Positions 44,664 through 56,943 are shown, counted from the stretch's first letter. The stretch: 64,000 nucleotides of DNA from Gnetum montanum (GCA_015680685.1 MNCI01016384.1:789017-853016); one strand, 5' to 3'. Program-made: numbers and translations. Notes: a model not told the origin generated them from the sequence alone.

Positions 44664-46656
44664 AACAGAATTAATAAATGTTTTTCCTTTTCTTTAATTT
44701 TACAATTTTTTATTTTTCAATTTTTCATCTTTCGATTTGTTGTTTTATCTTTTTATTTATTGTTTCATCTTTTTATGAGTAATCTCATCTATGAATAAAG
44801 CACTTATGTGACTCGTTGGTTCAGATGTTGTTCTTTGCTATCAAGTCTCGAGTAACTAATTATTTGGACAACAAGACCATCACATTCACCCACCCATTCT
44901 ATTAATAAGAATTTCTACTCTGGATCTAATGATATTCTTGACATCAGTATAACTTAAAGTAATTTTGTGCTCATTATGCCCAAAGCGAAGAAGGATGGAC
45001 TAAGCAGGAATGGCTAGGGTGTAACATCAAGGGGACTTGTGGATTCTCTTTGGTGACATTTGTAAGAGTTATCATGCAGTCTGGTTGTACTAAGATCCTT
45101 GTAGATCTAAAAAATTGGGAGTAAGAGTAATAAAGGCACTCAATAAAAAAAATACCCAATGTTATTCTAGGGAGTCCCATTGGAAATACATGCACCCATG
45201 CCTAAAGGTAGGTAGCTTCTCTAGATTAAGCATTCAAAAAAATGAGAAAAAGAAAAAAAAAAGAAAAAGAAAGAGAATGTGCCAAAGTAGCCAAGCAAAA
45301 AGTATGCCACAAAGAAATTCCAAATCACTCCTCCCTTGCACAAAATGCCAAGTGATCGTATGCCTTGCTTTCATGATGCTCTTATGGTTGTCCATCATTG
45401 GATGAAATAATGTGATGTCACTAATAGAAGGAATGGACTTTGTCTTGATTTTGGAGTGACAGGCTAATGACACATTAATCACATCCTACACTCAAGATTC
45501 ATTGTGCACTGGGTTAGTTACCTCATGTCCCAATCTCTGCAATCCCTTCTCCAATTCATCCCATCTCACTGTTTATGTATTGGTGACTCATATCCTGTGT
45601 ACCATTGAATTCATACCTCATCATGGTGGTATCTACATGTGTGTGTTTTGTGGAACTAGTGTGGATTACATTTAACCCTTCTAGTGCCTATGGATATTTT
45701 AAGGTGTGGTTACGCAAGGGAATTATAGGTTGGAACTTTCTTTGGGGAGGACCCACTTGCGTGACTTTTGTAATTTGTACTTGTTGCACACCACCACATC
45801 ATTTTATACCCTCTGATACTTCATTGCAAAATCTATTCTTTCCTTTATCATCCTTTTAATTCCAACATTCCTATGCACCATAACATGTCCCTTTTCTTCG
45901 TTCTATTCCTGAATTTCATTATCAAATTCTACCCCATTATACTTTTTATGCCTCTCAGTCTATTCAATGTTACCCTTGACCTTTTCAATTCCTTCAAATC
46001 CTTCATTTTTGGCCTTGAAAATTTAGAAATTCATTAATTTTACTCAGTACCCTATTTTCAATAGGCCTCAATATCGGGTATCTGATATCAAGTTCGACGC
46101 GATATTGAGTCCACGCTATCGGGTACACAATATTGCATCCATAAAAACTATATATATGGACCCCTCATGCATGTCAACATCATTTTACACTATTCATGTG
46201 AGGGGATTTATTCAAATTTTCTTCCACAAACTTGCTAGCTTGCGCACCTATCATTCAAACATCCATAACTTGCTCGTGAATGCTTTGATTCCCATTCCGA
46301 TTGGACATGTCTAAACCCAGAGTGTTTAGCTTAGTTGTGGGGGAAGGGTAAACTCCAAGTTGTGCATAATTTTTTGAAAATTTATCATCGCTTGAAGAAT
46401 ATCATAAAGGGTAAATGACCATAAAACTATTAAACACGTTGCCAAATCAACTTTCTCTCTTCATTCATACCATGAAAATTAATGTTTGGAGCCACCTAAT
46501 CAAATTGGGCCTAATATCAAAACTTTTAAGGAAAAATTTCATAAAATTTCCTAACTCTAGATCACATGAAACAAAAAATGATTCATTAAAGAAAAGAAGG
46601 GTATAAGTCACATTTTGTAAATAACCTTACTAATAGTCAGCCCCGTGTGATTGTAG
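44664..46656 (+). other. Element B central non-coding region
   Basis: 45560-46340 match the 3' non-coding regions of A and E1 in blocks, e.g. CTTTGGGGAGGACCCACT (45737) and CTTAGTTGTGGGGG (46330). This places the loss of pol between gag and that region. It contains a promoter-like array at 46070-46156, described separately. No coding domain was found in 44664-45560. Confidence 0.6.
46070..46156 (+). promoter_or_regulatory. Internal U3-like promoter relic in element B
   Basis: AATATC 46070, GATATC 46084, GATATT 46101, GCTATC 46115 and AATATT 46129 are spaced 14, 17, 14, 14, and TATATATA starts 20 bases later (46149). Sequence between the sites (GGGTATCT, TCGGGTACA) also resembles the E1 U3. 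It lies about 500 bases before the ATG of the 3' frame. Confidence 0.5.
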
Positions 46657-47140
46657 ATGGACCCTAAACGTGGATAGCAAGGAGGACCCTCTCAAGGTGC
46701 ATCCAAATGACCAAGGAGAGGTAGAGATTAGGTGTCTCCCAAGGAACATAAAAAATAGAAGGCACAATCATTCAACATCCATCAAGAGCCTCCTATTACT
46801 GTGCAATTGAGATAGGTTCAAAGAGGAGCCGTTGGAGCACCTAAACAAGAACAACATCTCACATTGTCCCTGGAATATGTTCAGGAAATCCACAAAAGGT
46901 CCACATCAGTAGCCATGATCGTGGAACTCAACTTTGGACCTTTCATTGAGTTCACTTCTAAAGCAGTCAGGGACCAACTCAAAGGGTCTCCATTATGGCC
47001 TATCCTCTCTGAAAGTGGTTCCTGGTACTTGGGAGAGATGTACCAATTTTGACACAATAAAGAAGAAGGCACCATAGGTGATATTGGTGGTGTTTCTGTA
47101 GATTTCTCTACCAAAGCCATTTGGAAGTGTTAAATCTTTT
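46657..47140 (+). pseudogene. Element B 3' frame, N-terminal part
   Basis: The likely start is ATG at 46657 (MDPKRG). It is in the same frame as the open stretch 46864-47052, which reads SLEYVQEIHKRSTSVAMIV and ELNFGPFIEFTSKAVRDQLK. Four or more stops lie between them. The position after the gag-like part and before the 3' LTR is where Athila elements carry an env-like frame, but I see no signal peptide or clear membrane span. A frameshift near 47060-47120 leads to the next part. Confidence 0.55.
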
Positions 47141-47606
47141 GAATACAGGGCCAAAAGTTGCTCACCTACCCACTTGCTCCAATGCTGATGCAGAAAAAAT
47201 TTGGTTGAAAAGAGTGTACAGCAAGGAAGATAAGGCATATGGAGAGTTGACCCTGGAGGAGAGGATCTATTTCAAGATTGGTACTTATCACATCTTCCCC
47301 ACAAAAGAATTAAATAGAATCTCCACGTATGCAACTAGAAGAAGTGCTATATTGATGGGCAAGGTTAATGCTAACCTACCCCATTTGTATTTCATAGAGA
47401 TTCTGAGGTGGTTTGAGGAACGCAAGATAGGGAAGTTCCTATTTCCCTTCCCCTATCTCATTAGGAAGTTGTGTCAGCATGCTGGAATTCTAGGGTACAC
47501 CAATGATGTCCCCAAAAGAGCCCAAAATGCTTCATTTATTAAATTGCTGAAGCCACCAACCCCAAGGAAAACTATTGGTGAGACACTAGAGCTAGAACAA
47601 GAATAG
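47121..47606 (+). pseudogene. Element B 3' frame, plant-transposon-protein-like core
   Basis: An uninterrupted 161-codon stretch. TYHIFPTKELNRISTYATRR, SAILMGKVNANLPHLYFIEIL and FLFPFPYLIRKLCQHAGI resemble, from memory of the family, the putative plant transposon protein domain found beside plant retroelements (pattern I.PT.....+...+A.L...+..G..I......I...I, then LPFP.LIT.LC..AGV). No catalytic motif is known to me for that domain. It is better kept than its surroundings. The match is by eye only and could be wrong. Confidence 0.55.
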
Positions 47607-49450
47607 ATGGGAGGGCCCACTGTAACTCAAACAACAGGGCCTAGCCAACTTCAAAGCACAAGGCCCAGTCAACAGAAAGAAGTAGGGACCAACACACACC
47701 AGCAAGACCAACTGCCACCACCACCACAAGATTATCGACCATCGATAAGCCATCTCAGGGCCATCGTTGAGACGGTTAGCTAGGGAAGTCATGATGACGC
47801 CAATCTCTTCTAGGTCATTTATGATACTGTACGATCCACAGTCTCCATTGATCGCACACGAGGTGAGGTGTCAATCCAAATGGAAGGAGGGGAAATGCAC
47901 TAGTCACAATAGGTCTCAAGAAACACTACATCTTTCTAGGTGCAATTAGAAACTAGTGAAGGGGCCATAGTAGTGGTCATATAGCACCAAGATGCAATGA
48001 GAGCTGCAAAAAACGTCACAAACCACATAAAAGAATCGCTCAATGTCCCTGTTGTGCCACCAGTAGACTTTACAATAGCACGTGATGCTCAAGCTTTGGC
48101 CAACCCCTCAATGACTCCTGCAAAGCATGAGGATGTTCTCGATCAGTTGATATAGATAGGACAAGTGATGATGTTCCTATTTGACATCCCTCAAGATGTC
48201 ACAACAAATCAATCAGTCCTCATCTCTACCAAAGGGAAGCTATTCATGGAAGAGATCAGGGCTAAGCATGCAAAAACAAAGTTACAAAGACTCCAAGAGA
48301 AGCTTGTCACCCTACAAGCTACACAGTGGGACCCATCTTGATTTATTCCTGCAGACCAGCTAGAGCCTTTTAGGATAGAGAAAATTACTAAATTTCTGGC
48401 AGAAAATAAGAAATTCGTAGAGGAAAGAGAGAAAGCTAATTGCAATGCTTCAAAAACATAAGCACAAACATATGCGCATGCTAAATCACTCAAGGCCTTG
48501 CAAGAGGAGAATAAATAGCTTACCGCAGATAATCTTCGGTTGACCACTATGGAAAAACAAAAGAAGCTTCTTAAAGAAAATTTTTAGTAGTTGCAAGAAC
48601 AATTAGTCAAGTTCAACTAGGACATAAATTTCTTGGCCAGAGAAAATAGAACCCTTTCAATAGAGGTGTGCATAATCCGTCAAAAGAAGGCAATTGAAAT
48701 AAGAGCATGGAAAAATGAAGCCAAGCGACATGAAAAGCTAAAGGAACACTTCAAGGACCAGGTGGGGATGTACAAGCAAGTAGTTGAAAATGAAATCCAT
48801 ATGGCCAAGATCCATATCAACACCCTCATTGCTCCAAACACTAACTAACAAACCATATTGGATACCTATGCATTTGCCCACTAGGTAGAGCTCAAAAGTT
48901 GAGACCTGCAGATATAAGATCTTGTAGAGTACATGGAATTGGCAAACCTACGATATGCCAACTTAGCCATGTTAATAGTAGGATGCTTGAGAATAGAGCT
49001 AGAAAAGTAGATAGCTACCACCTATGCCAAATATGAAACAAAATTTGCTAAGCACAAGAAGATGCTACAGAAACTAGAAGTGGAAAATTCTGAATTAGAG
49101 GTGGTCAAGGCTAGCTACCAAGGATAAAAGGATGTTGCAGCAAACTTGGCTCAATGGCTTATGGATTACCAAGAATACAAGGATAAAGCCAGAGCCTATG
49201 AAGAGGAACAACATCTGTTTGTAGCTTGGTATGTCAAGGCTAACCAGATGTTCCCGCAAATACTGTGTCCATGGAAGATTCCGACTCCATCAAACATTGG
49301 AGCATCAACATGGATGACATAAGACCCCTAAACCAAAGAGGAAAAGCTCCAAGCACCCTTCAAAGCCATAAACTTCCAAAGCCTAGAGCACAAAACAAAG
49401 GAAAGAGACCCATGGAGGAGCCACCACAACCAGGAACCACATGAGTTCCA
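47607..49450 (+). pseudogene. Element B 3' frame, coiled-coil part
   Basis: After a Pro/Gln-rich linker (47607-47960) the + strand reads, through scattered stops, as about 400 residues rich in Glu, Lys, Leu and Ala with heptad-like spacing: EEIRAKHAKTKLQRLQEKLV, ITKFLAENKKFVEEREKA, SLKALQEENK, and the open stretch 48633-48848 with KNEAKRHEKLKEHFKDQVG. It ends near TKERDPWRSH at about 49430, close to the purine tract. A long coiled coil suggests oligomerisation. No function is known. Confidence 0.6.
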
Positions 49451-49615
49451 ATAAATTATGTAATTTTGTGTCTATGTCCTAATTTTTTCATATTCAATTC
49501 TCCACTACAACATGAATAAATTTCTAGTTAGTCAATAATCCCATGCCTATCCACTGTGTAATCAATTGGGCTTATTCTCATTTTGTTCGACTTGAGGATG
49601 AGTTTTCATTAAGTC

Positions 49616-49624
49616 ATGGGGGTA
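49616..49624 (+). promoter_or_regulatory. Element B polypurine tract
   Basis: ATGGGGGTA directly before the 3' LTR, preceded by CTTGAGGATGAGTTTTCATT as in E1 and A. Confidence 0.85.
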
Positions 49625-50476
49625 TGATGAACCATGATTTTTCAGGCTCCAATATCGAACCCATGATATCAGGTATGTGATATCACGACCTAGCTAATGA
49701 TATTGAATATGCAATATTATGGTTCCTATGTTAGCCTATAAATACCACATTTGGGCACATAGGAAGGGTAGTAAGTTTTAGAGTCAATTTAGTGTTGGAG
49801 TAGAGTTTTTTCTCATTTTTTAGTTCATCTCAACTCTTTCCCTAGTGCATGCCCATAGTGTGATGATTGTAATTATACGAAACCTTTATTCGAGTGTGAC
49901 GTACTTGGACACATGCATAACCGATAATAAAGATCAAGATTACTTCATCATTGCAGTATTCACTTAGTTTTAATTGCTTACTTGCTATTGTTATTTATTG
50001 TTTTCTTAATGAATATTTCTTCTATCCTTGTTATTAAACATGAAATAAGTACAACTTAATCATGAGCATTTAGGTGTGACTACTTAGTAACCTAGTAGCG
50101 TATCTAGGAGTGCTCAAGTAATATACGCTTGGTAATCCAAGAAGTAGCACACGAGGTCCAAGATGTGTACAGATAATTAAGGACAGATGCTCATCGCACT
50201 TAGGCTAGCTTAGATTCTCTTCTCCCATTCCCTCTTAGGTTAAAACAACGTTATTTTCCATCGCCTCTAGGAGTAGCACTAGTTTAGGACCACATCATAC
50301 ACCTCACTTTGGACTAAACCATACGTGACAAAGAAAATACTAGTCTAGGTGGGAAGACAGTGAACTACAATCAACATGTAACTATCTAGATACCACAAGT
50401 AGCCCATCTGTGGAGTTCAACCAGATCATGCATGAACGCTTGTATTCATATGGCTGAGTGTACTCGCCACTCAGCA
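49625..50476 (+). repeat. Element B 3' LTR
   Basis: 852 bp; it lacks eight bases near its end relative to the 5' copy. Array AATATC 49651, GATATC 49665 and 49679, GATATT 49699, AATATT 49713 (14, 14, 20, 14), TATAAATA at 49737. Confidence 0.92.
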
Positions 50477-51897
50477 ATAAGGTTTGGAGCCAAAATTAAG
50501 CTTTATCTTTGAAGGTAGATTTAAAAGTTATCATTTTCATCCTATCGTCTCCTTGGGATGCTAACATGACTATCATAGTTTCAAATTCTCTAACATCATT
50601 TATTAAGCCTTCATCATTAGTTTCCATAAAAATGGATGGTAAATGAGAATTTTTAGCTTCTACATTTCTTCCTTGAGGAAAAACTAATGGTCCTTGGAAA
50701 ATCATTGGTGTTCTTTGATTTAATAAATCTTCTAAGGTTTCACCTTGGTATTTTTGACCCAAAGGAAGATTAGAGATTATACTACCAAAGAGAGAGTAAT
50801 TGAGCTTTGTGAGGTTTTGGGAGGTGTATGATATGAAGGAGATCTAACCATAAATGAAGAAGTACCCAAGGTTAGAATCACAATGGAACTTAATACAAAG
50901 GTAGCTATCTAGGTGAGAGGAGTTTGAAAATTGAAAGTATTTATTGGTTGAGTAGTTCCTCCTAAATTGGACCTATTACTTAATATTTGACTAACGTTAG
51001 GATTTTGGGAAACCACAATTGTAACTAGATTTTTTATTTGGATTGTAATGTTCAAGCTATCAAAAATTGAATTAAATGCTACTGAAAATGAAAATTTCTT
51101 TGATGGTTCACATGGTTTAGAAATTTCAATTGGAATTCCAAATTTTCATTTCTTTTCCTCTATAATAGGAGGTTGTAAAGTCTATTCAAAAGCTTGAACA
51201 CATCTAGTTAAACCTATATGCTAATTAGATTAAATGTCTTCAATTCACCTACTATTATTTTGAATGATTTGTTGTCTTTCCCAAGCTTATTGAGTCAAAT
51301 GGAATTCCTCTTCATTATTGGTTGGTATTCTTTAATTTATGGGAGTTTCAAGAGTTTCAAAAGTTATGGGGATACTAGTAAAAGTTTTCTCTTTGAATTG
51401 ATCCACTTCAAGACTAGGTTATTTTGGTTTTTCTAGAATATGCTCTAAATTAGTTATAATACATTTATAGTAACTTTTAGTATTCCTAGGAGGTTGAATT
51501 CAAGTTGGATTTTTATTTTTCTTATTTGATGTCATTAAAATTAACAAGCACTTTCTTCTTTAGCACATTCATGAGTAATCAATCCTAGAAACTTACAAAA
51601 AAATTGTATTACACCTATAATTACAACTTCAATTATAGTCTTTTTATAACCTTATTCTATGTTAGGAACTAAAGGGACTAACTCTTGAAGCGTCTCTTGT
51701 AATTTTTCCTTGAATTTAATTTTCTTATTTTTCTTTTTACATGAAATATAATTAAAGAAAACCATTGCTAAAATTACAAATAGAAAGAACATAAAAGAAA
51801 GAAAGTGTACCTATTATTGATGAAGACTTAACTCTAAATTTGAAAGAAAATATTAAAAACATACCAAACCATTGATGTAGATTGACTTTACTAACCT
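50477..51897 (-). pseudogene. Element D gag, N-terminal half
   Basis: The likely ATG is at 51535 (MTSNKKNKNPT). About fifteen stops lie between it and 50762; then an open stretch (50762-50496) reads QKYQGETLEDLLNQRTPMIF, LVFPQGRNVEAKN and DRMKMITFKSTFKDKA. The FW-LQT block at 50480-50495 joins the AWDEF block at 41610 across element B. 51536-51897 is the leader between gag and the primer site. Confidence 0.7.
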
Positions 51898-51917
51898 CCT
51901 TAGCAATGGTGCCAAAT
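51898..51917 (-). promoter_or_regulatory. Element D primer-binding site, tRNA-Asp type
   Basis: On the element strand TTTGGCACCATTGCTAAGGA follows CTCATCA, the LTR end. It is the same primer type as E1, A and B, with transitions. Confidence 0.75.
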
Positions 51918-52440
51918 TGATGAGCCAGCCAAAATTCCAGAGCTAGATTATTTTCATTGTAAGAATGTCACCTCGTTTATGATTAACCCAAGAGTCATAT
52001 CCATAGAGAAATGGTCAAAAGTCAAAGAAGTCATTAAGATAACAAACAATTAAATTCAATTGTAATAAAATCCCACTTTTATGATTATCACCCATAAGCT
52101 AAATTATAAATTCTCATCCTAACTTCTAACTTAAGTTCAAGAATGGAATTTTAATATTAAGCTAACTTTAAAGCTATTAAGCACAAATCATGATTTGTGA
52201 GGAGCATAAGGAAGATATCACTCAATTTATGATTCTGACTCATTATTTCATGGTGCAACAACCTCAACAGCCCACCAGTGGAGCCCAATGGTTTGTAGTT
52301 GCCACAAGGTTTAACTAGTCCTCTTTTAATAATTCTTTGAAAAAATAAAGAGATCAATTCAAAGTGACATGGGTTCTCTTGGGTATGAATTCCCTTGACT
52401 TGAGTAAGGTGATCCCTTATATACTGGAAGTGCACACATC
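51918..52440 (-). repeat. Element D 5' LTR (left part; right end not found)
   Basis: It starts TGATGAG on the + strand next to the primer site. A TATATAAGG box on the element strand at 52423-52415 would place the transcription start near 52390, so U3 must extend right of 52440. I could not find its terminus or the partner LTR on the left side of D. Confidence 0.65.
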
Positions 52441-54920
52441 TTAATTTTGGGAAAACTGGCTAAATGGGTATATCAATTTACACTATAGGAATTGATGTGG
52501 ATCAATACTATTATAGGAACAATCTTTGCTTATCAATTTGTATTCGATTGTGATGTCTTTCAACTCTTGCCTTTATCGATCTTTATCACAACCATGGCCT
52601 GGATCAATATCCTCATTCTACTAAGGATTCTAGATTAAGCTAGTTCCAATTATATCAATTAAATAGATTAATCACAATTAGGTGAATACAAGTTAATTTA
52701 GTTGAAGAAAATTGATATCTCTTCCATCAAAGTCCATTGAAGTTATCTATGTGAATCGATATCTTATCAATCTTGATTGCAACATCTATAACCTACAATA
52801 CATAAATTCTAAAGAAGCGATTAGCACATATTATGTACCATCCAAGAATTCAATGTACTTCAATATGATTATATAAAAAAATAAAAATAAAAATTAATTT
52901 TCATTAAAACTAAAGGAAATTGGAGATTCATAAATTTACTTTTATTAATTTAATGATTTATATGCTTAGTGAACCAAAGATATCGTGAGTCCAATGCGTA
53001 TTTCTCTCTAAGACCATTCCAATAGTACAAATTTTATCTAAATTTCATGCACAATTTGTGAGATATTGCATTTCTTAGTAAACATGACATTAATTAAAAT
53101 TTAAAAGAAATTTAATTTTTAAATCTTATAGTTTAAATTAATTTTTATTATTTTACTTTTAATAGTACTAGGAGTTAAACCCCTAACCTCCCAATTATAA
53201 AACCAATCTCTCAAGGCTTGTCATGCTAATCATCTAGTCATGTCTACAAGTTTTTAATAATAATATGTATATATTTATAAATATTAAAAATAGAAAAAAT
53301 ACTTTTTAAAAAAAATTTAGGGGCTGCAAGGCCTACGAGGGCCCACGAAGCAATGCCTATAAAGGATTGCACAACCACATGTAGGGCCACTAAAGCAACC
53401 CACATTTTTGGTATTCTTGGTACGTATGATCCTTATCAAGATTGTGTTGCTTATTAGGTGTATGTCATGCATGTTATTAGTTTGATATATTTCATGGTTG
53501 AGCACTTAATATTTCATGTGGATGAGCTTCGAAATGTATGTATGTATTAATGTTGTTATATATCTTTTTGGTATTTGTGTATGTGTATGTGTATTCCCAT
53601 TCAGTAGATGTGCATTAACTCAATTATTGAGTGTGGCAAGATCTCATGAAAGGTTGAATAGGAACATGGCATGGTTGATGATCTATGGTTTGCCTAATAT
53701 TCCTAGAGTATATTTATAGCATTGTTTGTTTTGTTATGTTGATAGCAATTTGAGTTATATTTAATTTAATTAGTTTTATTTTTATTTTAGAAGGCTTATT
53801 AGGATAGTTTAAGATGATGATTTATTAGAATTTACTTTATTAATAATTTAGTATATGTGGAAGTTACATAAGAGTTAAGAAAATTACATGTGTGATGAAA
53901 AGAATTAAGAGACATATTCATTTAGTTTAACTCTTAATTTGATAATTAGCTGATTTTTCCCATTTCATTATTTCATTAATCTTTCATTAAAATTTCCCAT
54001 GTCTCTTTCATTCCACACACCTTGATGATTTCAAAAACATAATGGAAAGATACTATTGGAGATTGAAGCTAGTATAGGTGCTACTAAATTTTGGATTGGT
54101 TATGTTTTTAATTAGATCTTTGTTGTGTTGTTGTCTTTTCTTGTAAATTTATTTGTGCAAATTTGAAGGTGAGTAATATTGGATCCTTTTCCATTTATAT
54201 TTTTACGATTATGCACATTCATGTAATAGGTTTAGTAATATTAAATTGCATTTTATTACGTTGCTAGTGGGCTAATAAGTATTTTTTTCATCACCTTGAA
54301 ATGTTGGATAGAATGATTGATGTATGCATGTAATTTATGATTAATATTATTGATGTTTGTTTCAATTTAGAGTGTGGATTTAGTAATAATTATACCAACA
54401 ATTTATGAGTTCGGGTTTTGCCATTCATTGAACCATTATCATTTGTAACTGAATGTTTAGTGCTACTATAATTCTTGTTTATGTAATATCTTAGATTTGG
54501 ATAGAGAATGTGAATTGGCTTTGTTTAATTTATAAGGTGGAATCTTAGGATTTTCATTCATTTTTTATATCTTACCATGATCTATATTTCCCTTTATTAT
54601 TCTTAAGCTCTTTTGAATGTGTTATTGTTGTCCCTTTATTTTCATAATTATTTTAATTGAATCCTTTTCCTATTGACCATGTCATTCTCTCAATCATGTG
54701 GGTATTATTCTCTTCATTATGAGACTTTCAACCTATGCTTATGTGAATTTGAGTTTCTTCATGTTGATTCCATCACTAGATTATTCTTATTTCTCATCAG
54801 TTCTTGTTCTTGGGTTATTGGATTCCTCACCTGTGATTCCCTTAATGTTTCCCATTGCCTTGGTTCCTTTCTAGATAAATCTCAACCTTTTCCAACTTGA
54901 CTAAGATGCCTTTGCTCTTA
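52441..54920. other. Unassigned AT-rich sequence (includes D U3)
   Basis: The first few hundred bases should be the U3 of D. The rest shows no frame, domain or terminus that I can support. 53310-53420 is more GC-rich (GGGGCTGCAAGGCC, CACGAAGC) without a recognisable function. Confidence 0.4.
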
Positions 54921-55230
54921 GAATGGCAACTTTTCCACAAGCTAAGTCACCTAGAAAGGCATTTCCACAATTCCCAAGATGTTTCTTTTCCAATGTAGAC
55001 ATCTCCTCTTGCTTAGAGACATCTCCCTATAGATGTCTTTGCTTGGCACAAGACGTCTTCTTCCTTCTATATACATATCCTCCAATATATAGATGTATCC
55101 TCTCAGACATCTCTACTTGGCATAAGATGTCTCTTCCCACTTGTAGATGTCTCCTTTCTCCTATAGATGTATTTCTCTGTGTGTCTTCTATTTCTATAGG
55201 CATCTTCCCTACAAGCTCAACTCAATAGCA
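54921..55230. repeat. Cluster of AGATGTCT / AGACATCT motifs
   Basis: Six exact copies of the octamer, in both orientations, lie between 54990 and 55165, with near copies between them (AGATGTAT, AGACGTCT). The same motif cluster is found in the F1 LTR (62440-62645), so this is probably the U3 of a related, otherwise unrecognised LTR. Confidence 0.6.
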
Positions 55231-56677
55231 AACATTTATCTTATGAGGTTTTTCCCTTTAGATAACTTTGCTGCTTAGTTTTCTCAACCTCAAATTTTCT
55301 TATAACCTTATCAAATCTTTCAATTTTGTTAAATTTAAAGTATTCTTTTTGGGATCCTCAAATATTAGAGATTTCCTTTTCATGAGTGATTATTTCTTAG
55401 ATTGAACATTGGTCAATTTGTGATTTTTCTTATTAGTTATTATGGAATATTTATCTTGATCTTTTGATCCTTTAGGTTCTTGTTGACTACATTCTCTCAT
55501 ATTATGATTTCATTAATGTTCTCATTGGCTCTTTAAGTTTTGGAACACCCTACTTGGTTAAGTAGTTATTACAAGGTTTGAATATTGATCCTTACATGAT
55601 TATTGATTGTTGAAGATTTTTGTCTTTTTGTTGTTTTGGCTTAATCAATTTACTTGAAATAAGTTGTTAAGTATTTCTACTTTATATCAGTTGACATCAT
55701 GAGATATTATTTGAGTTATGTGGAATCTCTTTGGATATTAAGTTTGGTTACTTGTCAATGCTAAAGTTTCATAGGATTTGTTTGGACTTGGTGATGAAAT
55801 ATCATTCTTTGAACTATTTTCTTATGTGAGGATCCATTGGATTGATGGGTTTTTTTGGTAAGTTACATTATTTTGGTTTTGGTATTGCCCTCCACTATTA
55901 TTTTGCTTTGTCATGTTTGTATGTTTATTGAATCATTGGATGTTTGTGCTAGCACTAAGCTTATATGGCTAGTTGAAGATGGGCTTCTTGAAGATGTTTG
56001 ATGATTGACCCCCACTTGGATGCATCAATGTCACTTTCATTGTAGGCCCCATCCTACATAAAAGGGTAATTACATGCCTTATTTATCCTTTTTGTTTGAT
56101 GTTTCTAGAATGCTAGAAATGCATCCCATTAAACACTTCTAGACCAGTACTTTGGAAATGTATGAAGTGAGTCTTGATGATGGAGCTTGTTCAATTTTAG
56201 ACTAATAATAAATCCATGTACATGATAGATTAATATTTTATTTAAATATATTTTTCCTTAAAAATTTGAAATAGTATGTGTCACAACTTTGATACACATT
56301 TGACACTAAGTGCAATGTGTGCTAGCCTCCTTGTTTATAATGATGGTTGGAGTTGGTAAATCATGATATTGGTAATGTTTGATTGTACATTTGTTTTCTT
56401 ATTTATATGTTCTTGAGTTAACATATTTTTCAAAATAGCCATGCTTCACCTAACTTCCATGAGATCTACCCATTCTTCACTTTAAAATAATTTCAAGATT
56501 TCTCACTCAGTTTTATACTGATATTCCATTTTATTTACAAGTTAATCAAATTTGATGAAGATTGGAGATCTTGGATGGTTTGGTAAATTATTTCTACCAT
56601 TATTCATGATATTATATTTTTATATTTGAGCTTTATCTAATTATGTATTAGACATTTTAACATTATATTAGACATTA
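55231..56677. other. Unassigned AT-rich sequence
   Basis: No frame, repeat or terminus that I can support. Confidence 0.45.
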
Positions 56678-56900
56678 TGAGGTAGGAACACCTCTTCTGA
56701 ACCCTTTTTTATCCCTATAAGTGGTCAATTTCCAAGTTTGGAAATATGAAAAGATGTCTTTATTGCAAACTACAGAAAAAAAATATGAAGATGTCCCAAG
56801 TATCTAGGAGACATCTAACTATAAGAGGATATGTTTTTAGTTTTATTTTTAGGATAAATAAAGAGGTTGGATTGCTTATTGGGCATAGAAGAAGAAGAAT

Positions 56901-56943
<43 letters not shown>

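Larger units (their letters stand above)
41633..50476 (+). mobile_element. Element B: pol-less gag element with 3' frame, inserted in D
   Basis: LTRs of 860 and 852 bp begin TGATGAACC and end CTCATCA (5') or CTCAGCA (3'). The target duplication is TTAAG (41628-41632) against ATAAG (50477-50481). With one copy discounted the gag frame of D reads on. Between the LTRs are primer site, gag with altered zinc knuckle, a non-coding part like the 3' regions of A and E1, and a long broken frame (46657-49450) before the purine tract. No protease, RT or integrase is present. It would have depended on an autonomous partner, plausibly the E1 type, which shares its promoter. Confidence 0.92.

Noticed and set aside
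48209-48547. Minus-strand open frame of 112 codons
   Set aside because: Complement of the coiled-coil region of element B; hydrophobic Leu/Ser composition is what antisense of Glu/Lys-rich sequence gives.
46864-49450. Retroviral-type envelope gene in element B
   Set aside because: The position fits an env-like frame, but I see no signal peptide, cleavage site or membrane anchor; the coiled coil is far longer than a fusion heptad pair.
53310-53420. Possible host exon (locally GC-rich)
   Set aside because: No open frame or splice-site pair that I can support; the GC rise covers only about 100 bases.
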